DNA of 64,000 bases from Piscirickettsiaceae bacterium (GCA_013215825.1 JABSQN010000001.1:62001-126000), one strand, 5' to 3'; counted from the stretch's first letter, positions 51,738 through 61,051 are shown. Translations and numbers: made by a program. The notes: a model not told the origin generated them from the letters alone.

Positions 51738-52486
51738 TGATGTTTCTACGCTCGCTTATTTTTTATGGTTTTCATGTAATTACTATCATATTATTTTCTT
51801 TTCTAAGTGTTTTGTTATGGCCATTACCATTCAAATATCGCTATGGAGTTGTGCGTCAATGGGCTATTTTTAATATCTGGATGCTAAAGAAAATTTGTGG
51901 CATTAGTTATCAAATTGAAAAAACAGAAGAAATTCCTGATGAGCCCTGCATTATTATGTGTAAACATCAGTCGGCTTGGGAGACCTTAGCGGTACAAGCT
52001 ATCTTTCCACCACAGGTTTGGGTTCTAAAACGTGAGTTGTTATGGATCCCATTTTTTGGTTGGGGCTTGGCAGCATTAAAGCCGATAGCAATAAATCGTG
52101 GTGCCGGTCGACAGGCATTAAATCAAATTATTGAACAAGGTAAGGAACGGCTGGCATCGGGTTATTGGATTGTGATCTTTCCTGAAGGTACGCGTGTTCC
52201 TTCAGGTCAAATGGGGCGATTTGGTATTGGTGGTGCAAAATTAGCAATAGAATCAGGTTATCCGATTATTCCTATTGCACATGATGCGGGAAAAGTGTGG
52301 CCAAGAAATCAGTTTATAAAGAAACCGGGTGTGATTAAATTAGTAATAGGGGCTAAGATAGCAACTAGAGATAGAACCGTGACAGAAGTAAACCAACAAG
52401 TTTATCAATGGATGGAAGGTCAAATGACCCAATTAGAAGGGAAAAAGCCGATAACATCTTTGAAAAGGGGACAAAAGCGTGGCTAG
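51737..52486 (+). CDS. plsC: 1-acyl-sn-glycerol-3-phosphate acyltransferase
   Basis: Makes phosphatidic acid at the inner membrane. It is 249 aa with an N-terminal membrane helix (VITIILFSFLSVLLWPL), block I KHQSAWETL and block III FPEGTRVPSG. Block I reads HQSAWE, with Glu in place of the usual Asp of Hx4D, a substitution common in this subgroup. It overlaps gmhB by one base and the next gene by 8. Confidence 0.9.
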   Translation: MMFLRSLIFYGFHVITIILFSFLSVLLWPLPFKYRYGVVRQWAIFNIWMLKKICGISYQIEKTEEIPDEPCIIMCKHQSAWETLAVQAIFPPQVWVLKRELLWIPFFGWGLAALKPIAINRGAGRQALNQIIEQGKERLASGYWIVIFPEGTRVPSGQMGRFGIGGAKLAIESGYPIIPIAHDAGKVWPRNQFIKKPGVIKLVIGAKIATRDRTVTEVNQQVYQWMEGQMTQLEGKKPITSLKRGQKRG

Positions 52487-54569
52487 AGCGGAAGGTATTT
52501 TACGGCTACTGCTAGTTGATGATTCGCTCACAGATGCGGATAGTATTGCGGGTATCTTGAGAAGTGCAGGTCATGCTGTCAGAGCCTCTCGACAAAATTC
52601 TGTGGCAGATATAGAAAAGTCATTAACTAGTCAAACGTGGGATTTAATTATTTGTCGGGATACTACGACTGCAATCTCACCACGGGAAGTCCTTAATTTA
52701 CTCAATCGATTGGGTCGAGATATTCCTTGTATTGTACTTGTCTCTAAGCAAGATAATATCGAAATGAATTATGAGCTGGGCGCTCAAGATATTATTAAAT
52801 TTAGTGATACTAAGCGGCTACAATTTGCAGTTGGGCGAGAGCTACAAAACCTATTTTCGAGACGATTAGCTCGGCGTAATGAACGCGCTTTACGAGAAAG
52901 TGAAAAACGATCGCGATTATTATTAGAAAGTTCTCGAGATGCAGTAGCCTATATGCATGAGGGAATGCATATTTATGTAAATACTGCCTATTTAAGCTTG
53001 TTCGGATATGATAACGAGGAAGATATAGATGGCTTGCCCATTCTTGATATGATTAAGGTGGAGGAGCAAGCTAGATTCAAATCTATTTTTCGACAATTTT
53101 CTGAACAAACAGATTCAAAACCGCAATTCGTATTTGTACAGTGTATCCGCGCTAATGGTAGCGGATTTAAAGCTAAGATTGAGTTTAGCCATGCGGAAGT
53201 TGAGGGCGAAAACTGCACGCAGGTGATCGTGCGTGACGAAAGTATTGAGACATCATCGAATGAACGGCTACAGTTATTACTTGACCATGATTTACTCACA
53301 GGATTACATGGTCGCGCTCAATTTAGAGATGCACTTGAGCAAATTGTAAATAAGGCCGGCGAAGCTAAAGGTGATGCTGAGTTATTGTATATTGTAATAG
53401 ATGATTTTCAGGTAATAAAAGAACAAGTTGGCCTCGGTGCTAGTGATGTCATATTGAAAGATATTGCAATGCTATTCCGCAATGTTGTAGTAGCAGGTGA
53501 AACCTTAGCCCGGTATTCAGATCAAGTATTTACAGTTATTATTGAAAGCGATGATGATGGCTATGTTTTAGAGCGAGCAAAAGCCTACCAAGAAGCAGCT
53601 AGTAGTTATAAATCTAATGTAAATGGAACAACAGTTGAACTGTTATGTAGTATTGGTATTAGCCGAATTACAGAAAAATCAACCTCTATTACTACCGTGT
53701 TAGATAATGCGGACAGGGCGTGTGCAAAAGCTCAGCACGAAGATGGTAATCATATAGAGCGATATCAATCTGAACTTTTAGAAAGTAATAATTCAATGGA
53801 TAAAGCTTCAGTTTGGCAAATACGCCTACAAGAAGCACTAAAAAATGATGAGTTTGAACTTTTTTACCAACCTATTGTTAGTTTGCATGGCCGAGAACAA
53901 GAATTATACGATGTTTTACTACGTTTAAAAGAAGGTGATGGCAGCGAGCCCCTTGCCGCCAATAAATTCATTCAATATGCAAATCAATCTGACTGGATGG
54001 ACACTTTGGATGAGTGGGTTATTATCCACGCTTTAAAAAGTTTGGTTGAGCATCACAAAGAACACCCTAAAACACGATTCTTTATTCGACTATCGAAACA
54101 AACATTAGCTAAAACAGAATTTATTGATTGGCTGTGTAAGTTGTTAACTAGTTACGGCTTAAAGGGAGATTCACTTGTTTTTGAAATAAGTGAAACAGCG
54201 GCAATAGAAAACTTAGAGAATGCTAAGGCTATGATTTCTAAGTTGAAAGATGTGGGTTGTGAGTTTGCGCTCGAACACTTTGGATCTGGTTTGGACTTTT
54301 CACGGAGTTTGAGTGAACTCGATGTGGATTATTTGAAAATTAATGGCGATTTTGTTGAGCATATGACCAAAGATGCAGAAAATCAGGCAGCAGTAAAAGC
54401 CATTATTGAAATGACCAAAGAAGCGGGCAAACAAAGTATTGCTGAGTTTGTATCTGATGCCAACAGTTTGGCCTTATTATGGCGATTAGGCATTGATTAT
54501 GCACAAGGCTATTATATTCATGAGCCATCAGAAGCCCTTGATTATAATTTTGAGGATGATGATTTATAG
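52479..54569 (+). CDS. FimX-like degenerate REC-PAS-GGDEF-EAL protein
   Basis: A 696-aa soluble protein with the same order and nearly the same length as Pseudomonas FimX, a c-di-GMP receptor for type IV pilus assembly. REC spans about 10-125 (LLLVDDSLTDADS; CRDTT). PAS spans about 140-255. The GGDEF is degenerate: the signature reads YSDQVF and lacks the catalytic pair. In the EAL domain (about 450-690) EAL reads DVLL (ELYDVLLRLKEG), though EISET and LKINGDFVEHM persist. It is probably catalytically dead and c-di-GMP-binding. The start is a GTG at 52479 inside plsC. It converges on the ATP-grasp gene with a 6-bp gap. Confidence 0.82.
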   Translation: MARAEGILRLLLVDDSLTDADSIAGILRSAGHAVRASRQNSVADIEKSLTSQTWDLIICRDTTTAISPREVLNLLNRLGRDIPCIVLVSKQDNIEMNYELGAQDIIKFSDTKRLQFAVGRELQNLFSRRLARRNERALRESEKRSRLLLESSRDAVAYMHEGMHIYVNTAYLSLFGYDNEEDIDGLPILDMIKVEEQARFKSIFRQFSEQTDSKPQFVFVQCIRANGSGFKAKIEFSHAEVEGENCTQVIVRDESIETSSNERLQLLLDHDLLTGLHGRAQFRDALEQIVNKAGEAKGDAELLYIVIDDFQVIKEQVGLGASDVILKDIAMLFRNVVVAGETLARYSDQVFTVIIESDDDGYVLERAKAYQEAASSYKSNVNGTTVELLCSIGISRITEKSTSITTVLDNADRACAKAQHEDGNHIERYQSELLESNNSMDKASVWQIRLQEALKNDEFELFYQPIVSLHGREQELYDVLLRLKEGDGSEPLAANKFIQYANQSDWMDTLDEWVIIHALKSLVEHHKEHPKTRFFIRLSKQTLAKTEFIDWLCKLLTSYGLKGDSLVFEISETAAIENLENAKAMISKLKDVGCEFALEHFGSGLDFSRSLSELDVDYLKINGDFVEHMTKDAENQAAVKAIIEMTKEAGKQSIAEFVSDANSLALLWRLGIDYAQGYYIHEPSEALDYNFEDDDL

Positions 54570-54575
54570 CGCTAG

Positions 54576-55658
54576 TTAGCGCGTTAATTGAATCGCTATA
54601 GATCGTTTAATAGCGTTAGTCCTGTGGGGGTTGGATATGAAGGTGCAGATAGGCTGCCCATCTTTAATATAAGCCCCTGTATTAGGTAAGTCTCGGCATT
54701 CTTCTGGCCAAATGATGTCTATCGGAATAACGCAATCATGGACAGCATAAAAATAATGCAATGACATCGTTTTTATTTCTTGTTCGAAAGCGTGAGATGG
54801 CAAATCACCTCTGCAAGCATTGATGTGATAGTGAAATATCGGTATCTCTTTGCTGACAAGTTCTGCTGATGCACTGGGTCGAGGATTGATCTCTAATAAC
54901 TGTAATTGATTGTTAGAGATAATAAAATCGAGACTGTTTAAGCCTAAAAGTCCTAACTCCGATGTGATCAAATTAGCAGCTTGTGCAAGTTGTTGACGGT
55001 GCTGTTTTGAAATGTTCCAAGGCGATTCAATGGCGCCTAAACGAAATGGCATATCTTTAAGGGGGGATAGAAACTGTTGGTTGATACTGATAATTTGAGC
55101 AGACTTTCCATTAGCGAGAATCAGTGCGGAACCACTTTTCCCCGCTATAAAACATTGGAAATAAGCATCACTAATATTGGTCTGATGACTTGAATATTGG
55201 ATATGGCTACCACCTAAGCCGGAAGCTGATTTAATCAAGTATCGCTTGTTATTAAGAGGCCGCTTTAAATAGGTATCAGGATAAGGGAGCTTAAGACGAC
55301 CTAATAAATCAAAGAATAAAGCCGGAGTTTTAATTTGTTTAATAGTTTGCGGTTTATTGCCAACAAGCGTGATATTAGCGGGTAATATTTCAAGTAAGGA
55401 ATAACAAAGTTCAATACCACTACCGGCAATAAATAAGCATGACTCACCCTGTGTGAGATCGGCAAGTATTTTTAAAAATATCGATGATGTTAGTTCGGAA
55501 AAACGAGGAGATTGTTGCCACCGCTCAGCAATGGCTAAGGTATCTTGATCGCCAAAGCAATCAGCCACCCAAACAGGATATCCGGCTTGGCTGGCTGATT
55601 GGGCCAAAAAACGACCACTTTGTGCAAAAATCAGGACAGGAATGTACTGTTCTTGCAT
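54576..55658 (-). CDS. ATP-grasp protein of the tetrahydromethanopterin cluster
   Basis: A 360-aa ATP-grasp ligase-like protein. It has YLIKSASGLGGSHIQYSS (nucleotide loop), a central FIAGKSGSALILANG strand and the metal-binding LLEINPRPSASAELV. It is the last gene of the minus-strand operon with mtdA, beta-RFAP synthase and mtdB, 19 bp after mtdB. ATP-grasp genes of this type (orf17 in Methylobacterium) accompany H4MPT biosynthesis in methylotrophs; the ligation step is not firmly known. Confidence 0.8.
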   Translation of the reverse strand: MQEQYIPVLIFAQSGRFLAQSASQAGYPVWVADCFGDQDTLAIAERWQQSPRFSELTSSIFLKILADLTQGESCLFIAGSGIELCYSLLEILPANITLVGNKPQTIKQIKTPALFFDLLGRLKLPYPDTYLKRPLNNKRYLIKSASGLGGSHIQYSSHQTNISDAYFQCFIAGKSGSALILANGKSAQIISINQQFLSPLKDMPFRLGAIESPWNISKQHRQQLAQAANLITSELGLLGLNSLDFIISNNQLQLLEINPRPSASAELVSKEIPIFHYHINACRGDLPSHAFEQEIKTMSLHYFYAVHDCVIPIDIIWPEECRDLPNTGAYIKDGQPICTFISNPHRTNAIKRSIAIQLTR

Positions 55659-55677
55659 ATTGAAATTTTTTATTTAA

Positions 55678-56583
55678 CTAAACAATCTTTTGTGCGGCAT
55701 CAAAGGAATTACTAAAGTCAAAATAAACTGGCTTATCAGTATTAAGAGTTTCTTCCAATAACATTTTTTGTAGTTTGTATTTGATATTACCAATAGCCAG
55801 AGCGCCAATACCTACGGCACCGTTAGAATTAGTTGCATGAACTAAAGGTTTACCTAAATCCATTAATTCGAGACCTTCAATACCTAATGGAGGAACGGCA
55901 TTCACATCACCTGCCACTTTTAAATTTTTAGCATCTTCTAATACAGATGCATTGAGTACTTGAATCCCTGCTTTTGCAGTACAAAACACAATTTCAGCAG
56001 TTGACATTAACCGTGCTTTATCTGCATCAGATGCGGCAGTAGTTGCGCGAAGATTAACACCATAGCGACGTTTCGCTTCACTTGCAAATTCGAGAGCAGT
56101 ATCGATTGAGAAGTGATCTACGATGGTTGTGTCAGCACCTTGTTGAGCTGCGATTACAGCCGTTGCTAAACCGACAGGTCCCGTGCCGCCAAAGACAACT
56201 ACTGTTGAGCCTTTTAGTTCCTGGTTAAAGTTCTCCTTTAATTTGCTTTCAACACAGGCCACTAAGGCCGCTGCTGTGGTAAATGCGCCACTTGGGTCTG
56301 CAAATACTGACACTTCAAATGGAGGCACCATCGCTTTTTTTGCTTCTTCAAGCATGTCCATTGCAAGCCCCATGTCTCGGCCTCCAATAAAAATAGCAGT
56401 TTTCTTCACACCGGCTGGGCCGCGTGAGAAAATTGTATCCTGTGTCATGCCAGCAACTTCATCCAGTTTGATATTTGGGTAAGGAATAATTGCATCAAAT
56501 CCGGCATCTAATGCCATATTGATATCAAATGGGCTATTGCGAACATTAGGATCGAGCATATGAATAATTGATCGTTTTGACAT
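55678..56583 (-). CDS. mtdB: NAD(P)-dependent methylene-tetrahydromethanopterin dehydrogenase (MtdB)
   Basis: Oxidises methylene-H4MPT to methenyl-H4MPT in formaldehyde oxidation. It is 301 aa from the ATG at 56583, which has AAGGAA upstream; an ATG at 56619 is in frame but lacks one. It matches MtdB in MSKRSIIHMLDP, SPFDINMALDAGFDAIIPYPN, DSIFSR-like TIFSRGPAG, FADPSGAFTTAAALVA, VVFGGTGPVGLATAV and DVNAVPPLGIEGLE. It lies between beta-RFAP synthase and the ATP-grasp gene. Confidence 0.88.
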   Translation of the reverse strand: MSKRSIIHMLDPNVRNSPFDINMALDAGFDAIIPYPNIKLDEVAGMTQDTIFSRGPAGVKKTAIFIGGRDMGLAMDMLEEAKKAMVPPFEVSVFADPSGAFTTAAALVACVESKLKENFNQELKGSTVVVFGGTGPVGLATAVIAAQQGADTTIVDHFSIDTALEFASEAKRRYGVNLRATTAASDADKARLMSTAEIVFCTAKAGIQVLNASVLEDAKNLKVAGDVNAVPPLGIEGLELMDLGKPLVHATNSNGAVGIGALAIGNIKYKLQKMLLEETLNTDKPVYFDFSNSFDAAQKIV

Positions 56584-56619
56584 GAGTAATTCCTTTATTT
56601 TAAGTATGTTGTGTGGCAA

Positions 56620-57663
56620 TCATAAGCTTTTATTACTACTAATTTCAATCTTTGCACCACTTGAACTTGCATCCGTCATGCTTAAGGAAAGAGTAGTGAG
56701 TTTTTCTTGTTGGCAATATTGAGTGAGATCACCAATTAATTTCTGTGCAGTCGAGTCACCATCAACAAAGATACAACCTGTAGGCCCCCATGAACTTTGG
56801 GCTATTCCTGTATGACCTAAAGATTGAGCATAGTGTAATAGTTGAGCGACAAGTACGCTGGTATAGCGACCACCCTGTGTGGGTGAAAAGTGATCACCAA
56901 TCAATGCTTGAATCTCAGTAATAGCTTGACCGAATGAATCTATGTCATTTTCAACTAATGCGGGTAATAGCTTCATTAATGTTAAGTGACAGATTGTTTG
57001 AGAATGCGCTAATGGAAAAGTAGGCAAGTGTGTAAAGGCATGAAGCTCTTCAGAGCCGTGAACACCTTGATTATTATGATCCATTATCATAATAATTCGC
57101 CATGAAGAAGGCAGATCATAGCGAGCTAATAATGGGGGGATTTGTGCGGTACTATTTAAGCCTCCATCGACAATAAAACCACCATGGTCAAATGTTGCAA
57201 TGCCAATACCTGAACGCGCCCCTCGCCCTAAATGAAAGGCAATATCAGCTGTATTGGCAGATAGATTATGCAATCGACAAAGGAGTGTGCCAATGGTGAG
57301 AGCTAGCTGAGTTCCCGATCCTAAACCAGCATGAGAAGGTATAAGTTCAATAAGTGATAGCTTTACACCTTGTTGGCTTAAAGGAATATGTTGGCCTAAA
57401 GTGGTATAAAATGACGCTACAATCTGTTTGATTTTATTTTCAAGGGAAGCTGAAATGGTAACGTTAGAGGCGGCAATGATAAGCGAGTTTGCAGGCTCTA
57501 CTTCAATCACCGTATTATGAGAATTAATTGCTAAACCAATACTGCCAAATTTCCTACCAGCTTCACCATTTAAGTCAAGAAAGCCTAGGTGAAGTCGAGC
57601 AGGAGCACTCACCCTTATTTTTAGCGTAATAGGGTGAGGTTTCTCCTGCTGTAATATTGTCAC
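56620..57663 (-). CDS. Beta-ribofuranosylaminobenzene 5'-phosphate synthase
   Basis: Commits to (tetrahydro)methanopterin synthesis by joining 4-hydroxy- or 4-aminobenzoate to PRPP with decarboxylation. It is 347 aa and GHMP-kinase-like. It shows SAPARLHLGFLDLNGEAGRK, the phosphate loop IPSHAGLGSGTQLALTIG, GRGARSGIGIATFDHGGF and QSSWGPTGCIFV. It starts 3 bp after mtdA on the minus strand. Outside archaea the family is diagnostic for H4MPT-using methylotrophs and relatives. Confidence 0.9.
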   Translation of the reverse strand: MTILQQEKPHPITLKIRVSAPARLHLGFLDLNGEAGRKFGSIGLAINSHNTVIEVEPANSLIIAASNVTISASLENKIKQIVASFYTTLGQHIPLSQQGVKLSLIELIPSHAGLGSGTQLALTIGTLLCRLHNLSANTADIAFHLGRGARSGIGIATFDHGGFIVDGGLNSTAQIPPLLARYDLPSSWRIIMIMDHNNQGVHGSEELHAFTHLPTFPLAHSQTICHLTLMKLLPALVENDIDSFGQAITEIQALIGDHFSPTQGGRYTSVLVAQLLHYAQSLGHTGIAQSSWGPTGCIFVDGDSTAQKLIGDLTQYCQQEKLTTLSLSMTDASSSGAKIEISSNKSL

Positions 57664-57666
57664 TAA

Positions 57667-58527
57667 TTAAGTGTCAATTTTACAAGCAATATCGTAAATG
57701 GTTGTTTCATCCAAGAACTGGTCATTGCTTTCAAATAATGAGGAAACAGCATTATGATGGACTTTCATTTTAAAATTACCAATAGCGATAGCACCATAAA
57801 AACGAATACCTTCTTTTTCAGTACCATTGTCCATGACTTCAAGCCCGCCAACACCCAAAGGTGGCACCGCATTAACATCGGCGATAACTTCGAGTGAACT
57901 ACTTGCACGCCATGTCGCTTCTGGAAGTACGCAGACACCTGCAGGACCACTGGTAATAACGACGTGAGCATCTTTTAATAATTCAGCAACAGATTCATCA
58001 CTGCGACTTTCACCTGGTGTGACATCTACACCATAGGCTTCTTTCATTTGTTCTGTAATTGCTTTTGCTCGAGCAAGGCTACGGGATGTGATAATAACTT
58101 CAGCGGCACCTTCTTTTAGAAAATAAAGTGCCGAACGCTGCCCTACAGGACCCGCACCAATAATAACGACTTTTTTGCCCGTAATATCATAATTCGTCAT
58201 TACTTTTCTTGCGACAGCGGCGGCAGTCGTATTTGAACCATTAGGATCAAGCATGACGGAAACTCGGACTGGACCAAAAAAGGCTTTTTTAATGGCGCTG
58301 CCAACAAGTTCGCTGGCGGCAACATTAGAACCCCCTACAAAAATAGCACTGTTCTTTAAGTTTTTTCCACCGCGAGTAAAAATCATGCCATGTACATGGG
58401 GAGTGACATTGTCACGTGTTACACCACCATAGGCCATAATGTTATCAACATCTGAATCATAGGCCACCGCTTGATCGAAGGCGCTTGGAATTGGATCCGT
58501 ATCAAGATGCAGTAATAGCTTTTTCAT
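57667..58527 (-). CDS. mtdA: NADP-dependent methylene-H4MPT/methylene-H4F dehydrogenase (MtdA-like)
   Basis: A 286-aa paralogue of the MtdB above, but nearer to MtdA. It begins KKLLLHLDTDPIPSAFDQAVAYDSD and continues NVTPHVHGMIFTRGGK, AIFVGGSNVAASELV, FFGPVRVSVMLDPNGSNTTAAA, GAGPVGQRSAL and ADVNAVPPLGVGGLE. MtdA uses NADP and accepts both H4MPT and H4F carriers. It is first in the operon, divergent from the gene at 58759, with a 231-bp regulatory gap. Confidence 0.87.
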   Translation of the reverse strand: MKKLLLHLDTDPIPSAFDQAVAYDSDVDNIMAYGGVTRDNVTPHVHGMIFTRGGKNLKNSAIFVGGSNVAASELVGSAIKKAFFGPVRVSVMLDPNGSNTTAAAVARKVMTNYDITGKKVVIIGAGPVGQRSALYFLKEGAAEVIITSRSLARAKAITEQMKEAYGVDVTPGESRSDESVAELLKDAHVVITSGPAGVCVLPEATWRASSSLEVIADVNAVPPLGVGGLEVMDNGTEKEGIRFYGAIAIGNFKMKVHHNAVSSLFESNDQFLDETTIYDIACKIDT

Positions 58528-58758
58528 GAGGTTTCCCTATGTTTAAGTTGGTTGTTGTTTTAGTATGTAAGAAGCTCTCGATTCTACCTGAACTTACAGT
58601 TGTTGTGGGTAAAAACATTCAAGATTGAATTGATGTTAACTACATACGAAGCAATAAAGTTCAGGTATGATGCAGAATTTACGCGTTAAGATGAAATGAA
58701 CTAATAGTGACTATAGAGAGTCTTTCTATGGTCATTCAATAATTTTAGGAGTAGTTTA

Positions 58759-59112
58759 ATGAAAAAAGCCGGTATATTGCTAGCTGCTGCAGGTTTATCT
58801 GTGGTTTCAAATATTGCTGTTGCAAATGATTTTACAACGGTTACACGCGTACGTTATGTGCAAGATTGTATTACCTTCAATGAAGGTAAAATGAATATCT
58901 ATGAATCTACATTAAAATGTTCATGTGTTATTGATACGTTAGCAGAAAATTTTACTCAGGTGGAATTTGAAAATGTGAATGCTGGATTTCGGTATCGTAA
59001 TATACCTGGTGATCGTGGTGGAATGTTTAAAGATGATATCGATGTTCAAGATGGTATTAAAACGTTCAAAGAGCTACATTTAGAAGCATATAAAAGTTGC
59101 CGGATGAGATGA
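58759..59112 (+). CDS. Small periplasmic protein of unknown function
   Basis: A 117-aa protein with a clear signal peptide (MKKAGILLAAAGLSVVSNIAVA, cleavage before NDF). The mature part of about 95 residues has four cysteines (QDCITF, KCSCVID, KSCRMR), possibly two disulfides or a cofactor site. I do not recognise the family. GGAG precedes the ATG. It is monocistronic, with a strong terminator after it, and sits between the H4MPT operon and the quinoprotein relay genes, so a link to C1 metabolism is possible but unproven. Confidence 0.8.
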   Translation: MKKAGILLAAAGLSVVSNIAVANDFTTVTRVRYVQDCITFNEGKMNIYESTLKCSCVIDTLAENFTQVEFENVNAGFRYRNIPGDRGGMFKDDIDVQDGIKTFKELHLEAYKSCRMR

Positions 59113-59133
59113 TGATTTTTATTCGGTTTGAAT

Positions 59134-59169
59134 AAAAAAGGCCGCATAATTAATTATGCGGCCTTTTTT
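59134..59169. terminator. Strong bidirectional terminator
   Basis: AAAAAAGGCCGCATAAT and ATTATGCGGCCTTTTTT are perfect 17-bp inverted arms separated by two bases, between the plus-strand unknown gene and the minus-strand SoxYZ-like gene. Confidence 0.95.
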
Positions 59170-59207
59170 GTTTTCTATGCCGAAATCTAAAGTTTGTGGT
59201 GTGGGGT

Positions 59208-60002
59208 TTAGATTTCTTTTTGGTGGCTAAATTGTTGTTTTTCACTATCAATTATTTCCGCTTTCAAGACACCTTTTTCAGTCGGTGTGAATGTAAAACG
59301 GATACTTGGGTCTTCACTGATAGAGATACCCGTATCAACACTTATTAGTACTGTATCGTTATAGCTAATTTTTATGTTCTTCACATAATGGGCATCAATA
59401 TATAAGCGAGACTGTTGATCAAATTGCAAACCATTGTAGTTTGGATGACTAACGATAACTTGTGCTTGAACAGGTTCGCCTATCGTTGGTTTACGCATAC
59501 GGATCTGCATTTTACCTAGTCTAGCTAATGCTGCTGCCGCATCTTTACCCGCTGGCGCACTACAACCACCGGAGGCTTTAACAAATCGTGACACCATATG
59601 GAGTGAACCGTCATTCATTTCAGCAATCGCACGAATAAAGGTATATTGATCAACACGCATACGCGTTGAAATATCAATTAAGCCCAGTGTTGGTGATAAA
59701 TGGAAGTTAGCAGAATAGGGTTCAGGATTATTATCAATCACAATATGAATATTTTTAATATATCTATCGGCAGTTTGCGGCACTAATGATTTAATTAAAA
59801 TGGGTACAATAGCAGCATCTTCGGCACGCTTTGGTGCTTCAATGACTAACCAGTCAGCGGCTTCAAGAATTTCTCTATCGCCGAAATAAGCCACTTTAAG
59901 GCTTGGCCACAAAGGTTCTGATGGCGTTACCGCTTGTGCTGAAAGTCCAAAAAATCCTAAAGTCATGCTGGCAATTAAAAATATTACGATGCGATTAGAC
60001 AT
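59208..60002 (-). CDS. Quinoprotein dehydrogenase-associated SoxYZ-like carrier
   Basis: A 264-aa periplasmic protein. The signal peptide (VIFLIASMTLGFFGLSAQA) is followed by a SoxY-like half (residues 35-160) that contains VKASGGCSAPAGKDAAAAL with the single conserved cysteine. A SoxZ-like half follows (GEPVQAQVIVSHPNYNGLQ ... FTPTEKGVLKAEI). The family co-occurs with PQQ alcohol dehydrogenases rather than sulfur oxidation. It lies 31 bp downstream of the zinc hydrolase gene; together they form the relay pair. The chemistry is unknown. Confidence 0.85.
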   Translation of the reverse strand: MSNRIVIFLIASMTLGFFGLSAQAVTPSEPLWPSLKVAYFGDREILEAADWLVIEAPKRAEDAAIVPILIKSLVPQTADRYIKNIHIVIDNNPEPYSANFHLSPTLGLIDISTRMRVDQYTFIRAIAEMNDGSLHMVSRFVKASGGCSAPAGKDAAAALARLGKMQIRMRKPTIGEPVQAQVIVSHPNYNGLQFDQQSRLYIDAHYVKNIKISYNDTVLISVDTGISISEDPSIRFTFTPTEKGVLKAEIIDSEKQQFSHQKEI

Positions 60003-60033
60003 ATTTTACTCCTATTATGTTTTTAGTTAATAA

Positions 60034-60972
60034 TCATTCCCACTCAAGCTGGACAAATGAGGCGGTAATATTACGACGGTGGTAGCGCTCAAATAGTTCC
60101 CAACTATTTTGCTCAAGTATTCCAACTTGTTTCGATGCTTGGTCAATTGTACCCATATCTTCAATAATAATACGGATTTCATCGCGTAAGACAGTAAAAT
60201 AGCGCAATTCATTGGCTAAACCTTGTCGCCATAAATTACTACTTGCTGGGCCATGCCCTGGGACAACAAAATTTAAGTCCATTTTTTGTAACAGCGTTAT
60301 TGTGCTAATGAATCCATTAATACTGCCATCGAGAACAGGAATTCGCTCCATAAATAATAGATCGCCAGTCCATAATGTTTTTGTGTTGTTATCTAATATG
60401 GTTAGATCATGATCGGTATGAGATGTTGGGTAGGCGGTGAGTGTTAATGTTCTATCACCTAAATCGAGAATAAGAGGCTCGGTGATTGAGACCGTTTTTG
60501 AAGGGGCAATGAATTCTGTGCCTTCAAAAGCGCTTCCTAGTGTTTCTTTAAATACCTTGGTAAAAAATCCTTGTCGAGAAGCCATTGCGGCAGGTAATTT
60601 GTTATGGCCAATAAAAACAGGATTGTCGTCTTTAAATGCCGCATTACCAAAGGTATGATCTGGATGCACATGGGTATTGATAACATAGCAAACAGGCCTG
60701 TCTGTTTTAGCTTTAATGGCTTCACGTAAATACGTGCCTTCTAAATAGCTACCGCCACTATCAATGACGGCAACGCAACGAGATCCAATAATAAAGCCGA
60801 CATTGGCGATGGCACCACTATTTTCTTCAGAAGGATCTTCATGGATACCTTGATGGTAGTAGATGCCAGATGATACTTCTTTGATTAAATAGTCTTCACC
60901 GCTATAGCTGACATTGATGAAGAATAAGAAGTTGAGCCCGGTGAGGAATGGTAAAAGTCTATTTATGAACAT
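60034..60972 (-). CDS. Quinoprotein relay system zinc metallohydrolase
   Basis: A 312-aa MBL-fold enzyme with an N-terminal signal peptide (LLPFLTGLNFLFFINVSYS). It has the zinc motif NTHVHPDHTFGN, SHTDHDLTI, WTGDLLFMERIPV and the late VPGHGP histidine. It matches the 'quinoprotein relay' hydrolase family, which always accompanies the SoxYZ-like carrier near PQQ dehydrogenases. It is first in this two-gene operon, divergent from gltX. The reaction is unknown. Confidence 0.85.
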   Translation of the reverse strand: MFINRLLPFLTGLNFLFFINVSYSGEDYLIKEVSSGIYYHQGIHEDPSEENSGAIANVGFIIGSRCVAVIDSGGSYLEGTYLREAIKAKTDRPVCYVINTHVHPDHTFGNAAFKDDNPVFIGHNKLPAAMASRQGFFTKVFKETLGSAFEGTEFIAPSKTVSITEPLILDLGDRTLTLTAYPTSHTDHDLTILDNNTKTLWTGDLLFMERIPVLDGSINGFISTITLLQKMDLNFVVPGHGPASSNLWRQGLANELRYFTVLRDEIRIIIEDMGTIDQASKQVGILEQNSWELFERYHRRNITASFVQLEWE

Positions 60973-61051
60973 ATCTACACCTTATATATAGGTTACATGC
61001 TGGTACAATAGCGCATAATTGCAACCCATATCCAGTTTGAGAGATTTTAAT

